A stretch of DNA of 64,000 bases. Source: Chryseobacterium sp. OSA05B (lineage in GTDB: Bacteria > Bacteroidota > Bacteroidia > Flavobacteriales > Weeksellaceae). Location of the stretch: contig NZ_JAHXYH010000005.1 in NCBI RefSeq assembly GCF_019970065.1, positions 308,115 through 372,114 on the forward strand. The letters are read 5' to 3'. Made by a program: the position numbers and the translations under genes. Under the pieces are notes generated by a model. The model had not been told where the DNA came from and searched no databases. It worked only from the letters and a program-made list of their open reading frames with translations. Positions 9,723 through 17,281 of this stretch are shown in pieces. Numbering within the stretch: position 1 is the stretch's first letter; each line of letters starts with the position of its first letter.

Positions 9723-9730
9723 TATTTTTG
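9723..9730 (+). promoter_or_regulatory. Possible -7 element for the ugd-led operon
   Basis: TATTTTTG matches TAnnTTTG and ends 24 nt before the predicted TTG start codon of ugd. No convincing -33 TTTG lies 18-21 nt upstream, so this is only a candidate. Confidence 0.35.
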
Positions 9731-9754
9731 TCTTGAAATTTAAAAACAGACATT

Positions 9755-11071
9755 TTGAATATAACAATTGTAGGAACGGGTTATGTAGGGCTGGTTACAG
9801 GTACTACCCTGGCAGAACTTGGCAATTCAGTATACTGTGTTGACATTGATGAAAAAAAAGTAGAAGGTATGAAAAACGGCGTAGTTCCCATCTATGAGCC
9901 GAACCTTGAAGAGATGTTTTTAAGAAACATTCAATCCGAGAGATTATTTTTCACCACGAATCTTAAAGGAGCTTTAGACACAAGCGAAGTGATTTATCTG
10001 GCATTGCCCACCCCTCCCGGTGAAGACGGCTCTGCAGATCTTTCGTATGTGATTCAGGTTGCCAACCATATTGGAGAAATGATGACTGAGTATAAGGTCA
10101 TTGTCAACAAAAGTACTGTTCCCGTAGGTACCGCTGATAAAGTAAGAGAAGTGATTGCTTCTAAAACAGACATTCCTTTCGATGTAGTTTCCAACCCTGA
10201 ATTCTTAAGAGAAGGTTTTGCTGTGGAAGATTCCATGAATCCTTCAAGAGTGGTGGTAGGCGCCAGTTCCGAAAAAGCAAAAAGCATTATGGCTAAAATT
10301 TATCAGCCATTTACCAATACCGGAATCCCCATCATCTTTATGGATGAGAAATCATCGGAGCTTACGAAGTATGCAGCCAATTCATTCCTTGCCGTAAAAA
10401 TTACGTTTATGAATGAGATCGCCAATTACTGTGAAAAAGTAGGTGCAGATGTAGACAAAGTAAGACTTGGAATGGGTAGTGATGACAGAATCGGGCACAG
10501 GTTTCTATTCCCGGGTATCGGGTATGGTGGAAGCTGTTTCCCGAAAGATGTAAAAGCGCTCATCAAATCAGGAATTCAGGAAGATTTCAATTTCCAGATC
10601 CTTGAAGCGACAGAAAAAGTCAATACCACTCAGAAAGTCATTCTGGTTTCAGAAATCGAAAAATACTTCGGAGGAGACATCAAAGGAAAAAAGATTGCGA
10701 TGTGGGGACTTGCTTTTAAAGCCAACACGGACGATATTCGTGAAGCATCATCTTTGGACAACATCGCCCTGTTATTAGAGAAAGGCGCAGAAATTGCTGC
10801 ATACGATGCGGTAGCAGAAAGTAATGTAAAGAAACTTCTCGGTGACAAAATACAGTATGCAAAAGGCATGTATGATGCCCTTGAAGATGCAGACGCTTTA
10901 TTCATTGCAACAGAGTGGCCTGAGTTTAAAAATCCTAATTTTGAACTGATGGCTAAGAAAATGAAGAACAAAGTCATTTTTGACGGAAGAAATATGTATC
11001 CACTGGAAATTCCTGAACAGAATGGATTCCATTATAAGAGTATAGGTAGAAAGACCATAGAAAATAAATAG
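9755..11071 (+). CDS. ugd: UDP-glucose 6-dehydrogenase
   Basis: This 438-residue enzyme oxidises UDP-glucose to UDP-glucuronate with two NAD+, supplying an acidic sugar for surface glycans. The Rossmann motif GTGYVG is at residues 7-12. The catalytic cysteine is in GGSCFPKD (Cys261). The C-terminal NAD/UDP domain has the WGLAFKANTDDIRE segment of the family. The start codon is TTG at 9755; it places the Rossmann motif at the usual distance from Met1, and no ATG is available upstream in frame. A UDP-ManNAc or UDP-GalNAc dehydrogenase is the main alternative, but the sequence fits UDP-glucose dehydrogenase better. rfbB starts on the next nucleotide after its stop. Confidence 0.93.
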   Translation: MNITIVGTGYVGLVTGTTLAELGNSVYCVDIDEKKVEGMKNGVVPIYEPNLEEMFLRNIQSERLFFTTNLKGALDTSEVIYLALPTPPGEDGSADLSYVIQVANHIGEMMTEYKVIVNKSTVPVGTADKVREVIASKTDIPFDVVSNPEFLREGFAVEDSMNPSRVVVGASSEKAKSIMAKIYQPFTNTGIPIIFMDEKSSELTKYAANSFLAVKITFMNEIANYCEKVGADVDKVRLGMGSDDRIGHRFLFPGIGYGGSCFPKDVKALIKSGIQEDFNFQILEATEKVNTTQKVILVSEIEKYFGGDIKGKKIAMWGLAFKANTDDIREASSLDNIALLLEKGAEIAAYDAVAESNVKKLLGDKIQYAKGMYDALEDADALFIATEWPEFKNPNFELMAKKMKNKVIFDGRNMYPLEIPEQNGFHYKSIGRKTIENK

Positions 11072-12151
11072 ATGAAAAATATAATTATTACCGGGGGAGC
11101 CGGATTCATAGGCTCGCATGTCGTTAGAGAATTCGTGAAAAACAATCCGGATACTACGATCATTAATCTTGACGCCCTTACTTACGCAGGCAATCTGGAA
11201 AACCTGAAGGACATTGAAAATGAGCCTAATTATGTTTTCGAAAAAGCAGACATTACAAAACCTGAAGAACTGAGAAAGATCTTCGAAAAATATAATCCTG
11301 ATGCCATCGTGCATCTGGCCGCAGAAAGCCATGTGGACAGAAGTATAACGGATCCGATGGCCTTCATCAATACCAACGTCAACGGAACGGCCAATCTTCT
11401 TAATTTATGTAAAGAATTCTGGACCCTGAATCCTGACCATACCCACGGAAGGTTCCCGGACGAAAAAAGAACTCATTTGTTCTATCATGTTTCAACAGAT
11501 GAGGTTTACGGAAGTCTTGGCGAGACAGGATTCTTCCTGGAAACAACTGCTTACGATCCGCAATCTCCGTATTCCGCTTCAAAAGCAGCTTCTGACCATT
11601 TGGTGAGAGCATACGGAAATACGTACGGAATGCCATTCATCGTATCCAACTGTTCGAACAACTACGGTCCAAATCATTTCCCTGAGAAGCTGATTCCTCT
11701 TTGTATTTCAAATATCATCAACGAAAGACCATTACCAATTTACGGTGACGGAAAATATACCAGAGACTGGCTATATGTAATAGACCACGCCAGAGCCATT
11801 CACCAGATATTCAATGAGGCTAAAACCGGAGAAACATACAATATCGGAGGTTTCAATGAGTGGCAGAATATTGATCTTGTGAAAGAACTGATCAAACAGA
11901 TGGATGCTAAACTGGGTAAACCGGAAGGCTATTCTGAAAAACTGATCACCTTCGTAAAAGACAGACCGGGACACGATAAACGTTATGCTATCGATGCTGA
12001 CAAGCTGAATAAAAACTTAGGCTGGAAACCATCTGTCACTTTCGAGGAAGGTTTAGGCAAAACCATCGACTGGTACCTTGAGAACAAAGAATGGCTTGAG
12101 AATGTCACCAGTGGAGACTACCAGAAGTATTACGAAAAACAGTATGATTAA
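11072..12151 (+). CDS. rfbB: dTDP-glucose 4,6-dehydratase
   Basis: This 359-residue extended short-chain dehydrogenase converts dTDP-glucose to dTDP-4-keto-6-deoxyglucose, the branch point for rhamnose and the 3-amino sugars. The NAD-binding GGAGFIG is at residues 8-14. The catalytic STDEVYG lies near residue 142 and the YSASK motif near residue 167. It follows ugd without a gap and overlaps the next small gene by 8 nt, so it belongs to the ugd-rfbB-rfbA operon. No rhamnose epimerase or reductase gene is in the window. The nearby FdtA/FdtB genes suggest that its product is fed to an amino-sugar route. Confidence 0.97.
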   Translation: MKNIIITGGAGFIGSHVVREFVKNNPDTTIINLDALTYAGNLENLKDIENEPNYVFEKADITKPEELRKIFEKYNPDAIVHLAAESHVDRSITDPMAFINTNVNGTANLLNLCKEFWTLNPDHTHGRFPDEKRTHLFYHVSTDEVYGSLGETGFFLETTAYDPQSPYSASKAASDHLVRAYGNTYGMPFIVSNCSNNYGPNHFPEKLIPLCISNIINERPLPIYGDGKYTRDWLYVIDHARAIHQIFNEAKTGETYNIGGFNEWQNIDLVKELIKQMDAKLGKPEGYSEKLITFVKDRPGHDKRYAIDADKLNKNLGWKPSVTFEEGLGKTIDWYLENKEWLENVTSGDYQKYYEKQYD

Positions 12152-12611
12152 GACTATCATGAAGCCAATTATCCTACTGCTTTCCATTGTGATTTCTTCT
12201 CTGGCAGGAGCTCAGACCCTTCTTCCGCCTCCGGCTATGGCCAATGTAGCACAAAAAAATCTGATCGACGAATTTATAGAAGTTTCACATTACAAGGAAG
12301 CACTGATCAATTATGCCAAAGAATACATTGAACTTAAAATGTTTGATTATAATGTAGATCCTCCTAAGGAACTACTGACTAAAGATCAGGCCAGAAGTAT
12401 CATTAAGAATTTTGATTTTGACGGCTTTAAAGTTTCAATGTACAGTTCATTTTCTTTAATCCCCGAAGAAAACCTAAAAGAACTGATTAAATTTCATAAG
12501 ACTATCGGAGGCAGCTTATCCAGAGGAAATTCTGCTCTTTTAATGACTCCGACTATTGATCTGAATATCAAAAACCAAATAGATTACGCCATAGAAAACA
12601 TAAAAAAATAA
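12144..12611 (+). CDS. Small secreted protein of unknown function
   Basis: This protein of about 155 residues starts with a clear signal peptide (hydrophobic MKPIILLLSIVISSLAGA ending near GAQ). The rest is soluble and rich in charged helices. I do not recognise the family; the helical EALINYAKEYIELKMF character is only loosely like DUF2059-type periplasmic proteins. The reading frame extends upstream inside rfbB. I chose the ATG at 12144, which overlaps the rfbB stop; an ATG at 12159 is equally possible and leaves the same signal peptide. It sits between rfbB and rfbA, 3 nt before the latter, so it is cotranscribed with nucleotide-sugar genes although it is exported. Confidence 0.75.
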   Translation: MIKTIMKPIILLLSIVISSLAGAQTLLPPPAMANVAQKNLIDEFIEVSHYKEALINYAKEYIELKMFDYNVDPPKELLTKDQARSIIKNFDFDGFKVSMYSSFSLIPEENLKELIKFHKTIGGSLSRGNSALLMTPTIDLNIKNQIDYAIENIKK

Positions 12612-12614
12612 CCG

Positions 12615-13478
12615 ATGAAAGGAATTATATTGGCCGGAGGATCCGGAACCAGACTTTACCCTCTTACCATTGCCGTAAGCAAGCAGCTGATGCCTGTTTA
12701 TGACAAACCGATGATCTACTACCCTCTTTCGACACTGCTTCTGGCAGGAATCAAGGACATTCTGATCATCACAACCCCTCACGACCAGCCTGGATTTATC
12801 AAGCTTTTAGGCGACGGTTCACAAATCGGATGTAACATTGAGTATGTGGTACAGCCAAGCCCGGACGGACTGGCACAGGCCTTTATTTTAGGAGATGCCT
12901 TTATTGGCAGTGATCCGGTTGCATTAGTCTTAGGAGATAATATTTTCTATGGCTCCGAAATGGGTACCTTACTTAAAAACAAAACCAATCCCGACGGAGG
13001 AGTTGTTTTTGCCTATCACGTTTCTGATCCGGAAAGATATGGTGTGGTAGAATTTGATGATGATTTCAAAGCCGTTTCCATTGAAGAGAAACCTTTAAAA
13101 CCGAAATCCAATTATGCAGTTCCCGGACTGTATTTTTATGACAATGAAGTCGTTAATATTGCCAAAAACATTCAGCCTTCTGCAAGAGGAGAACTTGAAA
13201 TTACGGATGTCAACAATGTTTATTTAAGCAAAGGAAAACTTGAAGTTGGCGTTCTGGACAGAGGAACAGCATGGCTTGATACCGGAACTTTCGATTCTCT
13301 GAATGACGCTTCTGAATTTGTAAGCGTTATTGAAAAAAGACAGGGCTTCAAAATAGGATGTATTGAGGAAATCGCATTCAGAAATAAATTCATCAACGAA
13401 GAGAAACTTCTTGAGACCGCGGAAAAATATGGTAAAAGTGGTTATGGGGAATACCTGAAGCAGCTGGTGAAAAAATAA
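12615..13478 (+). CDS. rfbA: Glucose-1-phosphate thymidylyltransferase
   Basis: This 287-residue enzyme makes dTDP-glucose from dTTP and glucose-1-phosphate, the first step of the dTDP-sugar pathway. The nucleotide-binding motif GGSGTRLYPLT is at the N-terminus, followed by SKQLMPVYDKPMIYYPL. The metal-binding LVLGDNIFYG, the EEKPLKPKSNYAVPGLYFYD segment and LDTGTFDSL are all present. Length is normal for the short RfbA/RmlA form. It is the last gene of the ugd-rfbB operon and is followed by a terminator. Confidence 0.97.
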   Translation: MKGIILAGGSGTRLYPLTIAVSKQLMPVYDKPMIYYPLSTLLLAGIKDILIITTPHDQPGFIKLLGDGSQIGCNIEYVVQPSPDGLAQAFILGDAFIGSDPVALVLGDNIFYGSEMGTLLKNKTNPDGGVVFAYHVSDPERYGVVEFDDDFKAVSIEEKPLKPKSNYAVPGLYFYDNEVVNIAKNIQPSARGELEITDVNNVYLSKGKLEVGVLDRGTAWLDTGTFDSLNDASEFVSVIEKRQGFKIGCIEEIAFRNKFINEEKLLETAEKYGKSGYGEYLKQLVKK

Positions 13479-13501
13479 TCATAGATTCATGTAAATGATA
13501 T

Positions 13502-13531
13502 AACTATTGGCTTTAGCGCCGATAGTTTTTT
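13502..13531 (+). terminator. Intrinsic terminator after rfbA
   Basis: AACTATTGGC (13502-13511) pairs over 10 bp, with one G-T pair, with GCCGATAGTT (13518-13527) around a 6-nt loop, followed by a run of T. A related hairpin occurs at 17134-17155, so this is one of a pair of similar elements in the locus. Confidence 0.8.
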
Positions 13532-13642
13532 AATTTAAAGCCATATGTTAATTTTTCTCAACATGAAATATATATGGGCGGTCGATTTTTATTGGCAGAT
13601 ACATAATAATGACAGCCTTTTTTCCGATAGTAATTTTATAAT

Positions 13643-13650
13643 TAACTTTG
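13643..13650 (+). promoter_or_regulatory. Promoter element before the amino-sugar operon
   Basis: TAACTTTG matches the Bacteroidota TAnnTTTG element. It lies just after the rfbA terminator and about 30 nt before the ATG at 13681. The -33 region is T-rich without an exact TTTG. The element overlaps a potential TTG start at 13648, which argues for the ATG at 13681 as the true start. Confidence 0.5.
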
Positions 13651-13680
13651 AAGACTTTAAAGAACTATTTAGAAACATTA

Positions 13681-14094
13681 ATGGAATACAATAAACCACA
13701 AATCATCACATTCGATAAGATAGGATCATCGCAACTGGGTTATATCACCATAGCGGAAACCCAGAAAAATGTTCCTTTTGAGATACAGCGTGTCTACTGG
13801 ACTTACTACACTCCTCATGATGTAACAAGAGGCGGACATGCCCACAAAGAACTGCAGCAGGTGATATTTGCTGTTTCAGGAACCATTGTCTTTAATACGG
13901 AAGATAAGGATGGGAATAAAGAAACGTTCACCCTGGATCATCCTACACAAGGTTTATATATTCCCAAACTGGTATGGAGAGACATTCAGTTTTCCCACAA
14001 TGCAGTACTGCTTTGCCTGGCTTCTGAAATATATGATGAGGAAGACTATTTCAGAGATTTTGAAAGTTTTAAAGAAGCAATCGATAAAAAATAA
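13681..14094 (+). CDS. fdtA: dTDP-4-keto-6-deoxyglucose 3,4-ketoisomerase (FdtA/QdtA type)
   Basis: This 137-residue cupin-type enzyme moves the keto group from C4 to C3 of dTDP-4-keto-6-deoxyglucose, preparing it for amination. The conserved segment RGGHAHKELQQV carries the paired histidines of the active site (His53 and His55), and IPKLVWRDIQFS is also typical. FdtA (galacto product, leading to Fuc3N) and QdtA (gluco product, leading to Qui3N) cannot be told apart by eye, so the stereochemistry is open. I chose the ATG at 13681 because the upstream TTG overlaps a promoter element and the shorter form has the usual family length. The matching aminotransferase lies at 15914. Confidence 0.88.
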   Translation: MEYNKPQIITFDKIGSSQLGYITIAETQKNVPFEIQRVYWTYYTPHDVTRGGHAHKELQQVIFAVSGTIVFNTEDKDGNKETFTLDHPTQGLYIPKLVWRDIQFSHNAVLLCLASEIYDEEDYFRDFESFKEAIDKK

Positions 14095-14147
14095 ATTTTC
14101 ACCATTGAATTTTCTTTGGATGAATGTATTAATATAAATAACAAAAG

Positions 14148-14675
14148 ATGATAATTGAATACAAAGGAATTAAACTGAGATTTGTTGAGACTGATGATGC
14201 TTCATTTATAGTATCGATCAGAAATAATGAAAAAAAGTCCAGGTTTATTTCAAAGACTTCTCCAGATGTAGACGCTCAAAAGCAATGGATACAAAGCTAT
14301 AAAGAACGTGAACAGCAGCAGAAGGAATATTATTTTATTGCCTTTGATGAAAATAATGAAGACTTTGCGACGTACAGAGTTTACAAAATAGATTCCGGCC
14401 TTCCTGAAATAGGAAGCTGGGTTTCCAAACCGGAGTATTCAAACGTTAAAAACTCAGTAAAAGTGGATATGGCCGTGAAAGATTTCGTGCTGAACGAATT
14501 GAATTTCGATACCATTCAGTTTGAAGTAAGAAAGCAGAATACATCCGTCAACAGCTATCACAAAATGTTTAAGCCTGAGCTCATCAGAAGCGATGAGGAA
14601 AACAATTATTACCTATTAACAAAAGACACCTTTAATTCGGTACTTCCGGATATTCTCAAAAAATTTAAAATATAA
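14148..14675 (+). CDS. GNAT-family N-acyltransferase, probably acting on the dTDP-amino sugar
   Basis: This 175-residue protein has the GNAT pattern: an N-terminal strand KGIKLRFVETDDASFIVSIRNN, a central strand with EIGSWVSKPEY, and a C-terminal region with FEVRKQNTSVNSYHKMF in the position of the N-x2-S-x2-Y/H elements. It resembles the enzymes that acylate amino sugars such as UDP- or dTDP-linked 3- or 4-amino deoxyhexoses. It sits between the ketoisomerase and the aminotransferase of the dTDP-amino-sugar route, and 4 nt before an acyl carrier protein gene. I infer that it transfers an acyl group, perhaps carried by that ACP, to the 3-amino group. Acetyl-CoA as donor is the simpler alternative. 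Confidence 0.72.
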   Translation: MIIEYKGIKLRFVETDDASFIVSIRNNEKKSRFISKTSPDVDAQKQWIQSYKEREQQQKEYYFIAFDENNEDFATYRVYKIDSGLPEIGSWVSKPEYSNVKNSVKVDMAVKDFVLNELNFDTIQFEVRKQNTSVNSYHKMFKPELIRSDEENNYYLLTKDTFNSVLPDILKKFKI

Positions 14676-14679
14676 GCTT

Positions 14680-14910
14680 ATGTCAATCAATGAATTTATC
14701 AAAAATTTTCAGTCTCAACTTGAAAACACAGATACCGTAATAGAGCCAGAAACTGCATATAGCCAGGAAAGCTACTGGGATTCGCTTACCGCTATGGTGA
14801 TCAAAGTAATGATCGAAGATGAGTACGGACTGGATATCGAGCCTGAGCAGATTACTTCGTTCAAAGATATCAACGAACTTTATTCTTTTATTGTTGAGAA
14901 AAAACAGTAA
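14680..14910 (+). CDS. Acyl carrier protein, copy 1 (amino-sugar module)
   Basis: This 76-residue protein has the four-helix ACP pattern. The phosphopantetheine attachment serine is Ser35 in YWDSLTAM, followed by helix 2 (VIKVMIEDEYGLDIEPEQI) and a terminal FKDINELYSFI. It is clearly divergent from a housekeeping fatty-acid ACP. It lies between a GNAT acyltransferase and a KAS III gene, both within about 10 nt, so a dedicated role in making or presenting an acyl group for the sugar is likely. Two other ACP genes occur at 39121 and 49289. Confidence 0.88.
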   Translation: MSINEFIKNFQSQLENTDTVIEPETAYSQESYWDSLTAMVIKVMIEDEYGLDIEPEQITSFKDINELYSFIVEKKQ

Positions 14911-14920
14911 ATATTAAACA

Positions 14921-15889
14921 ATGGCTTTTATAAAACATATTTCAACCTATATTCCTGAGAAGGTCATTTCCAATGAGGAGATTTCAAAGAAGTTTCCGGA
15001 TTGGGAAAGTGATAAGATCCTTGAAAAAATAGGAATCAGAAACAGGAACATTACCGGAGAAGATGAGTTTACATCAGATATTGCTGTAAAAGCACTCCAT
15101 AAACTCGTTGAAGAATACCAGATAGACAAATCTACGATAGATTATCTGATTGTCTGTACCCAGAGTCCTGATTATTTTCTTCCTGCAACGGCCTGCCTCG
15201 TTCAGGCGCAAGCCGGTTTAAATACCAGTTGCGGAGCTATAGATATCAATCAGGGATGTTCTGGCTATATTTATGGATTATCTCTGGCCAATGCCCTTAT
15301 TGATTCCAAGATGATGAAGAATGTCGTTTTGATCACTGCAGAAACGTACTCAAAACACATTCATGAAGATGACAAAGGAAATATCAGCCTTTTCGGAGAT
15401 GCTGCAGCGGCAACATTAATTTCTGAAGACGGCGATTTTGAAATCCTGAAGTTTTCTGTAGGTACAGACGGAGAAGGTGCCAAAAACCTGATCGTTAAAA
15501 ACGGTGCGGTAAGAAACAAGAAAACAGACGACACACAGGACAAAGACAATTACCTTCACATGAACGGTCCGAAAATTTTTGATTTCACCTCAAAAGCCAT
15601 TCCAGGACTTGTAGAAGAAAACCTGAAAATAAACGGCTTTGAAAAAAGTGACATTGACACTTACATTTTTCACCAGGCCAACACCTTCATGCTCGATTTC
15701 TTAAGAAAAAGAATCAATATCCCACAGGAAAATTTCGTTATCGATATGTTAGACTATGGGAATACCGTATCATCTACCATTCCTATTGCCTTTAAAAATT
15801 CATTTGCAACAAGAGATTCCAAAAATGTGATGCTTGTTGGCTTTGGTGTAGGCTATTCCTGGGGAGCAGTCTGTTTAAGAAAAAAATAA
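14921..15889 (+). CDS. Ketoacyl-ACP synthase III (FabH-like), copy 1
   Basis: This 322-residue thiolase-fold enzyme carries the full KAS III triad: Cys near residue 112 in GCSGYIYGL, His near residue 249 in FHQANTFM, and Asn near residue 279 in YGNTVSST. Enzymes of this family condense an acyl-CoA with malonyl-ACP to give a 3-ketoacyl-ACP. Its position, 10 nt after an ACP and within an amino-sugar operon, suggests it makes a short 3-keto acyl group for sugar N-acylation and not bulk fatty acid. A clear paralogue lies at 49553-50527, sharing segments such as CTQSPDYFLP. A housekeeping fabH would normally lie beside plsX and rpmF, which are absent here. Confidence 0.88.
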   Translation: MAFIKHISTYIPEKVISNEEISKKFPDWESDKILEKIGIRNRNITGEDEFTSDIAVKALHKLVEEYQIDKSTIDYLIVCTQSPDYFLPATACLVQAQAGLNTSCGAIDINQGCSGYIYGLSLANALIDSKMMKNVVLITAETYSKHIHEDDKGNISLFGDAAAATLISEDGDFEILKFSVGTDGEGAKNLIVKNGAVRNKKTDDTQDKDNYLHMNGPKIFDFTSKAIPGLVEENLKINGFEKSDIDTYIFHQANTFMLDFLRKRINIPQENFVIDMLDYGNTVSSTIPIAFKNSFATRDSKNVMLVGFGVGYSWGAVCLRKK

Positions 15890-15913
15890 TTGAGCGCTTA
15901 AAATAATAGTATT

Positions 15914-17014
15914 ATGATAAAATTTCTTGATCTTCAAAAGGTCAATTTACAGTATCAGGAGGAGATTGAAAACAAACTTGTCAGTGTTTTCCGCAGTGGT
16001 TGGTACCTACAGGGCAGCGAACTTAAAAATTTCGAAACCAACCTGGCATCATATATCGGTTCAGAATATGCTCTGGGCGTAGCCAATGGTCTGGATGCTC
16101 TGCGTCTGATCTTCCGTGCCTATATTGAATTAGGTTTTATGAAAGCCGGCGACGAAGTTCTTGTTCCTGCCAATACGTATATCGCTTCCGTTCTGGCTTT
16201 ATCAGACAACGGACTGGTTCCTGTATTTGTAGAACCGGATGTCAATACCTATAATATTGACATTACCAAAATTGAAGAAAAAATAAGCCCGAAAACAAAA
16301 GCCATCCTGATCGTTCACCTTCAGGGAAGAATTGTTTTTTCAGAAGAACTTAAAAATATCGCGAAAAAGCACAATCTGAAAATCGTAGAAGATAATGCAC
16401 AGGCCATCGGAGCAGAATGGAACGGTATCAAATCCGGAAATCTGGGTGATGCTGCCGGTTTCAGTTTTTATCCTGGTAAAAACCTCGGTGCATTAGGTGA
16501 TGCAGGAGCTGTAACGACTAATGACAAAGAAGTCTTTGAAGCTATCCGTGCTATAGCCAATTACGGTTCCAACCAGAAATATGTCAACATCTATAAAGGA
16601 TTAAATTCAAGACTGGATGAAATTCAGGCTGCCGTTTTAGACGTAAAGCTGAAATATATCGCCCATGAAAACGGAACCAGAAGAGACATCGCTAAAAGGT
16701 TTATCTCGGAGATCAACAATCCAAAGATCATCCTTCCTGAAAATCCGGCTGACGAGAATGAACATGTATGGCACGTTTTTGTAATCCGAACTGAAAAAAG
16801 AGATGAACTTCAGACCTATTTAACAGAAAAAGGAATCAGTACCATCATCCACTATCCTATCCCGCCTCATAAGCAGGAAGCATATAAGGAATACAATGAC
16901 CTTACTTTCCCTATCACCGAAAAAATGCATGAAGAAGTACTGAGCCTTCCGATCTCTTCAGTTTTGGAAGAAGAAGAAATTCAGGCGATCATCGATGCTG
17001 TAAACGGGTTTTAG
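15914..17014 (+). CDS. fdtB: dTDP-3-keto-6-deoxyhexose 3-aminotransferase (FdtB/QdtB type)
   Basis: This 366-residue PLP enzyme of the DegT/DnrJ/EryC1/StrS family transfers an amino group from glutamate to the 3-keto sugar. The cofactor lysine is Lys189 in SFYPGKNLGALGDAG. VEDNAQAIGAEW carries the PLP-contacting aspartate, and NYGSNQKYVN and GLNSRLDEIQAAVL are family motifs. Together with the ketoisomerase at 13681 it predicts dTDP-Fuc3N or dTDP-Qui3N. It is the last gene of its operon and is followed, after about 120 nt, by a hairpin at 17134. Confidence 0.9.
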   Translation: MIKFLDLQKVNLQYQEEIENKLVSVFRSGWYLQGSELKNFETNLASYIGSEYALGVANGLDALRLIFRAYIELGFMKAGDEVLVPANTYIASVLALSDNGLVPVFVEPDVNTYNIDITKIEEKISPKTKAILIVHLQGRIVFSEELKNIAKKHNLKIVEDNAQAIGAEWNGIKSGNLGDAAGFSFYPGKNLGALGDAGAVTTNDKEVFEAIRAIANYGSNQKYVNIYKGLNSRLDEIQAAVLDVKLKYIAHENGTRRDIAKRFISEINNPKIILPENPADENEHVWHVFVIRTEKRDELQTYLTEKGISTIIHYPIPPHKQEAYKEYNDLTFPITEKMHEEVLSLPISSVLEEEEIQAIIDAVNGF

Positions 17015-17133
17015 TTTTAAAAAGTGAAAGTAAACCGGCTGAAAATCCCATGTTCCACTATCGGAAAACAGCCATGCTTAATGCCATTAACTCCCCGTTA
17101 CTAAATAAGAATTATTATTATAAAATTTAAGGG

Positions 17134-17158
17134 CTATTGGCTTTATAGCTGATAGTTC
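17134..17158 (+). terminator. Terminator-like hairpin after the aminotransferase gene
   Basis: CTATTGGC (17134-17141) pairs with GCTGATAG (17148-17155), eight pairs including two G-T, followed by a T-rich stretch. It shares CTATTGGCTTTA and GATAGTT with the terminator at 13502-13531. Confidence 0.6.
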
Positions 17159-17237
17159 TTTGCTCATACTAACAAATAGTAATATATTAGTTGTTATTTT
17201 CCGTTTTATGTGAATCATTATTCACTAATCAGGAAAG

Positions 17238-17266
17238 TTGGATAAGAATTAAATATTTTAAATTTG
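17238..17266 (+). promoter_or_regulatory. Promoter of the exporter/glycosyltransferase operon
   Basis: TAAATTTG (17259-17266) matches TAnnTTTG, with TTG (17238-17240) 18 nt upstream. It follows the hairpin at 17134 and precedes the wzm ATG at 17282. A possible TTG start at 17264 falls inside the element and is therefore unlikely. Confidence 0.55.
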
Positions 17267-17281
17267 CAAAAACCCGCACAA

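Larger units (their letters stand above)
9299..9754. other. Divergent intergenic region between rimP and ugd
   Basis: About 455 nt between divergent genes. The left part holds the rimP promoter and leader hairpin. The middle (about 9420-9700) has no coding frame I would support and contains imperfect short direct repeats of the type gagagttggagagtcagaga and ttattctttgttctttattc. They look like decaying non-coding sequence. The right end holds a possible ugd promoter. Confidence 0.55.

Noticed and set aside
14921..15889. Housekeeping fabH
   Set aside because: The usual neighbours plsX and rpmF are absent, a paralogue exists in the same locus, and the gene is inside a sugar operon.
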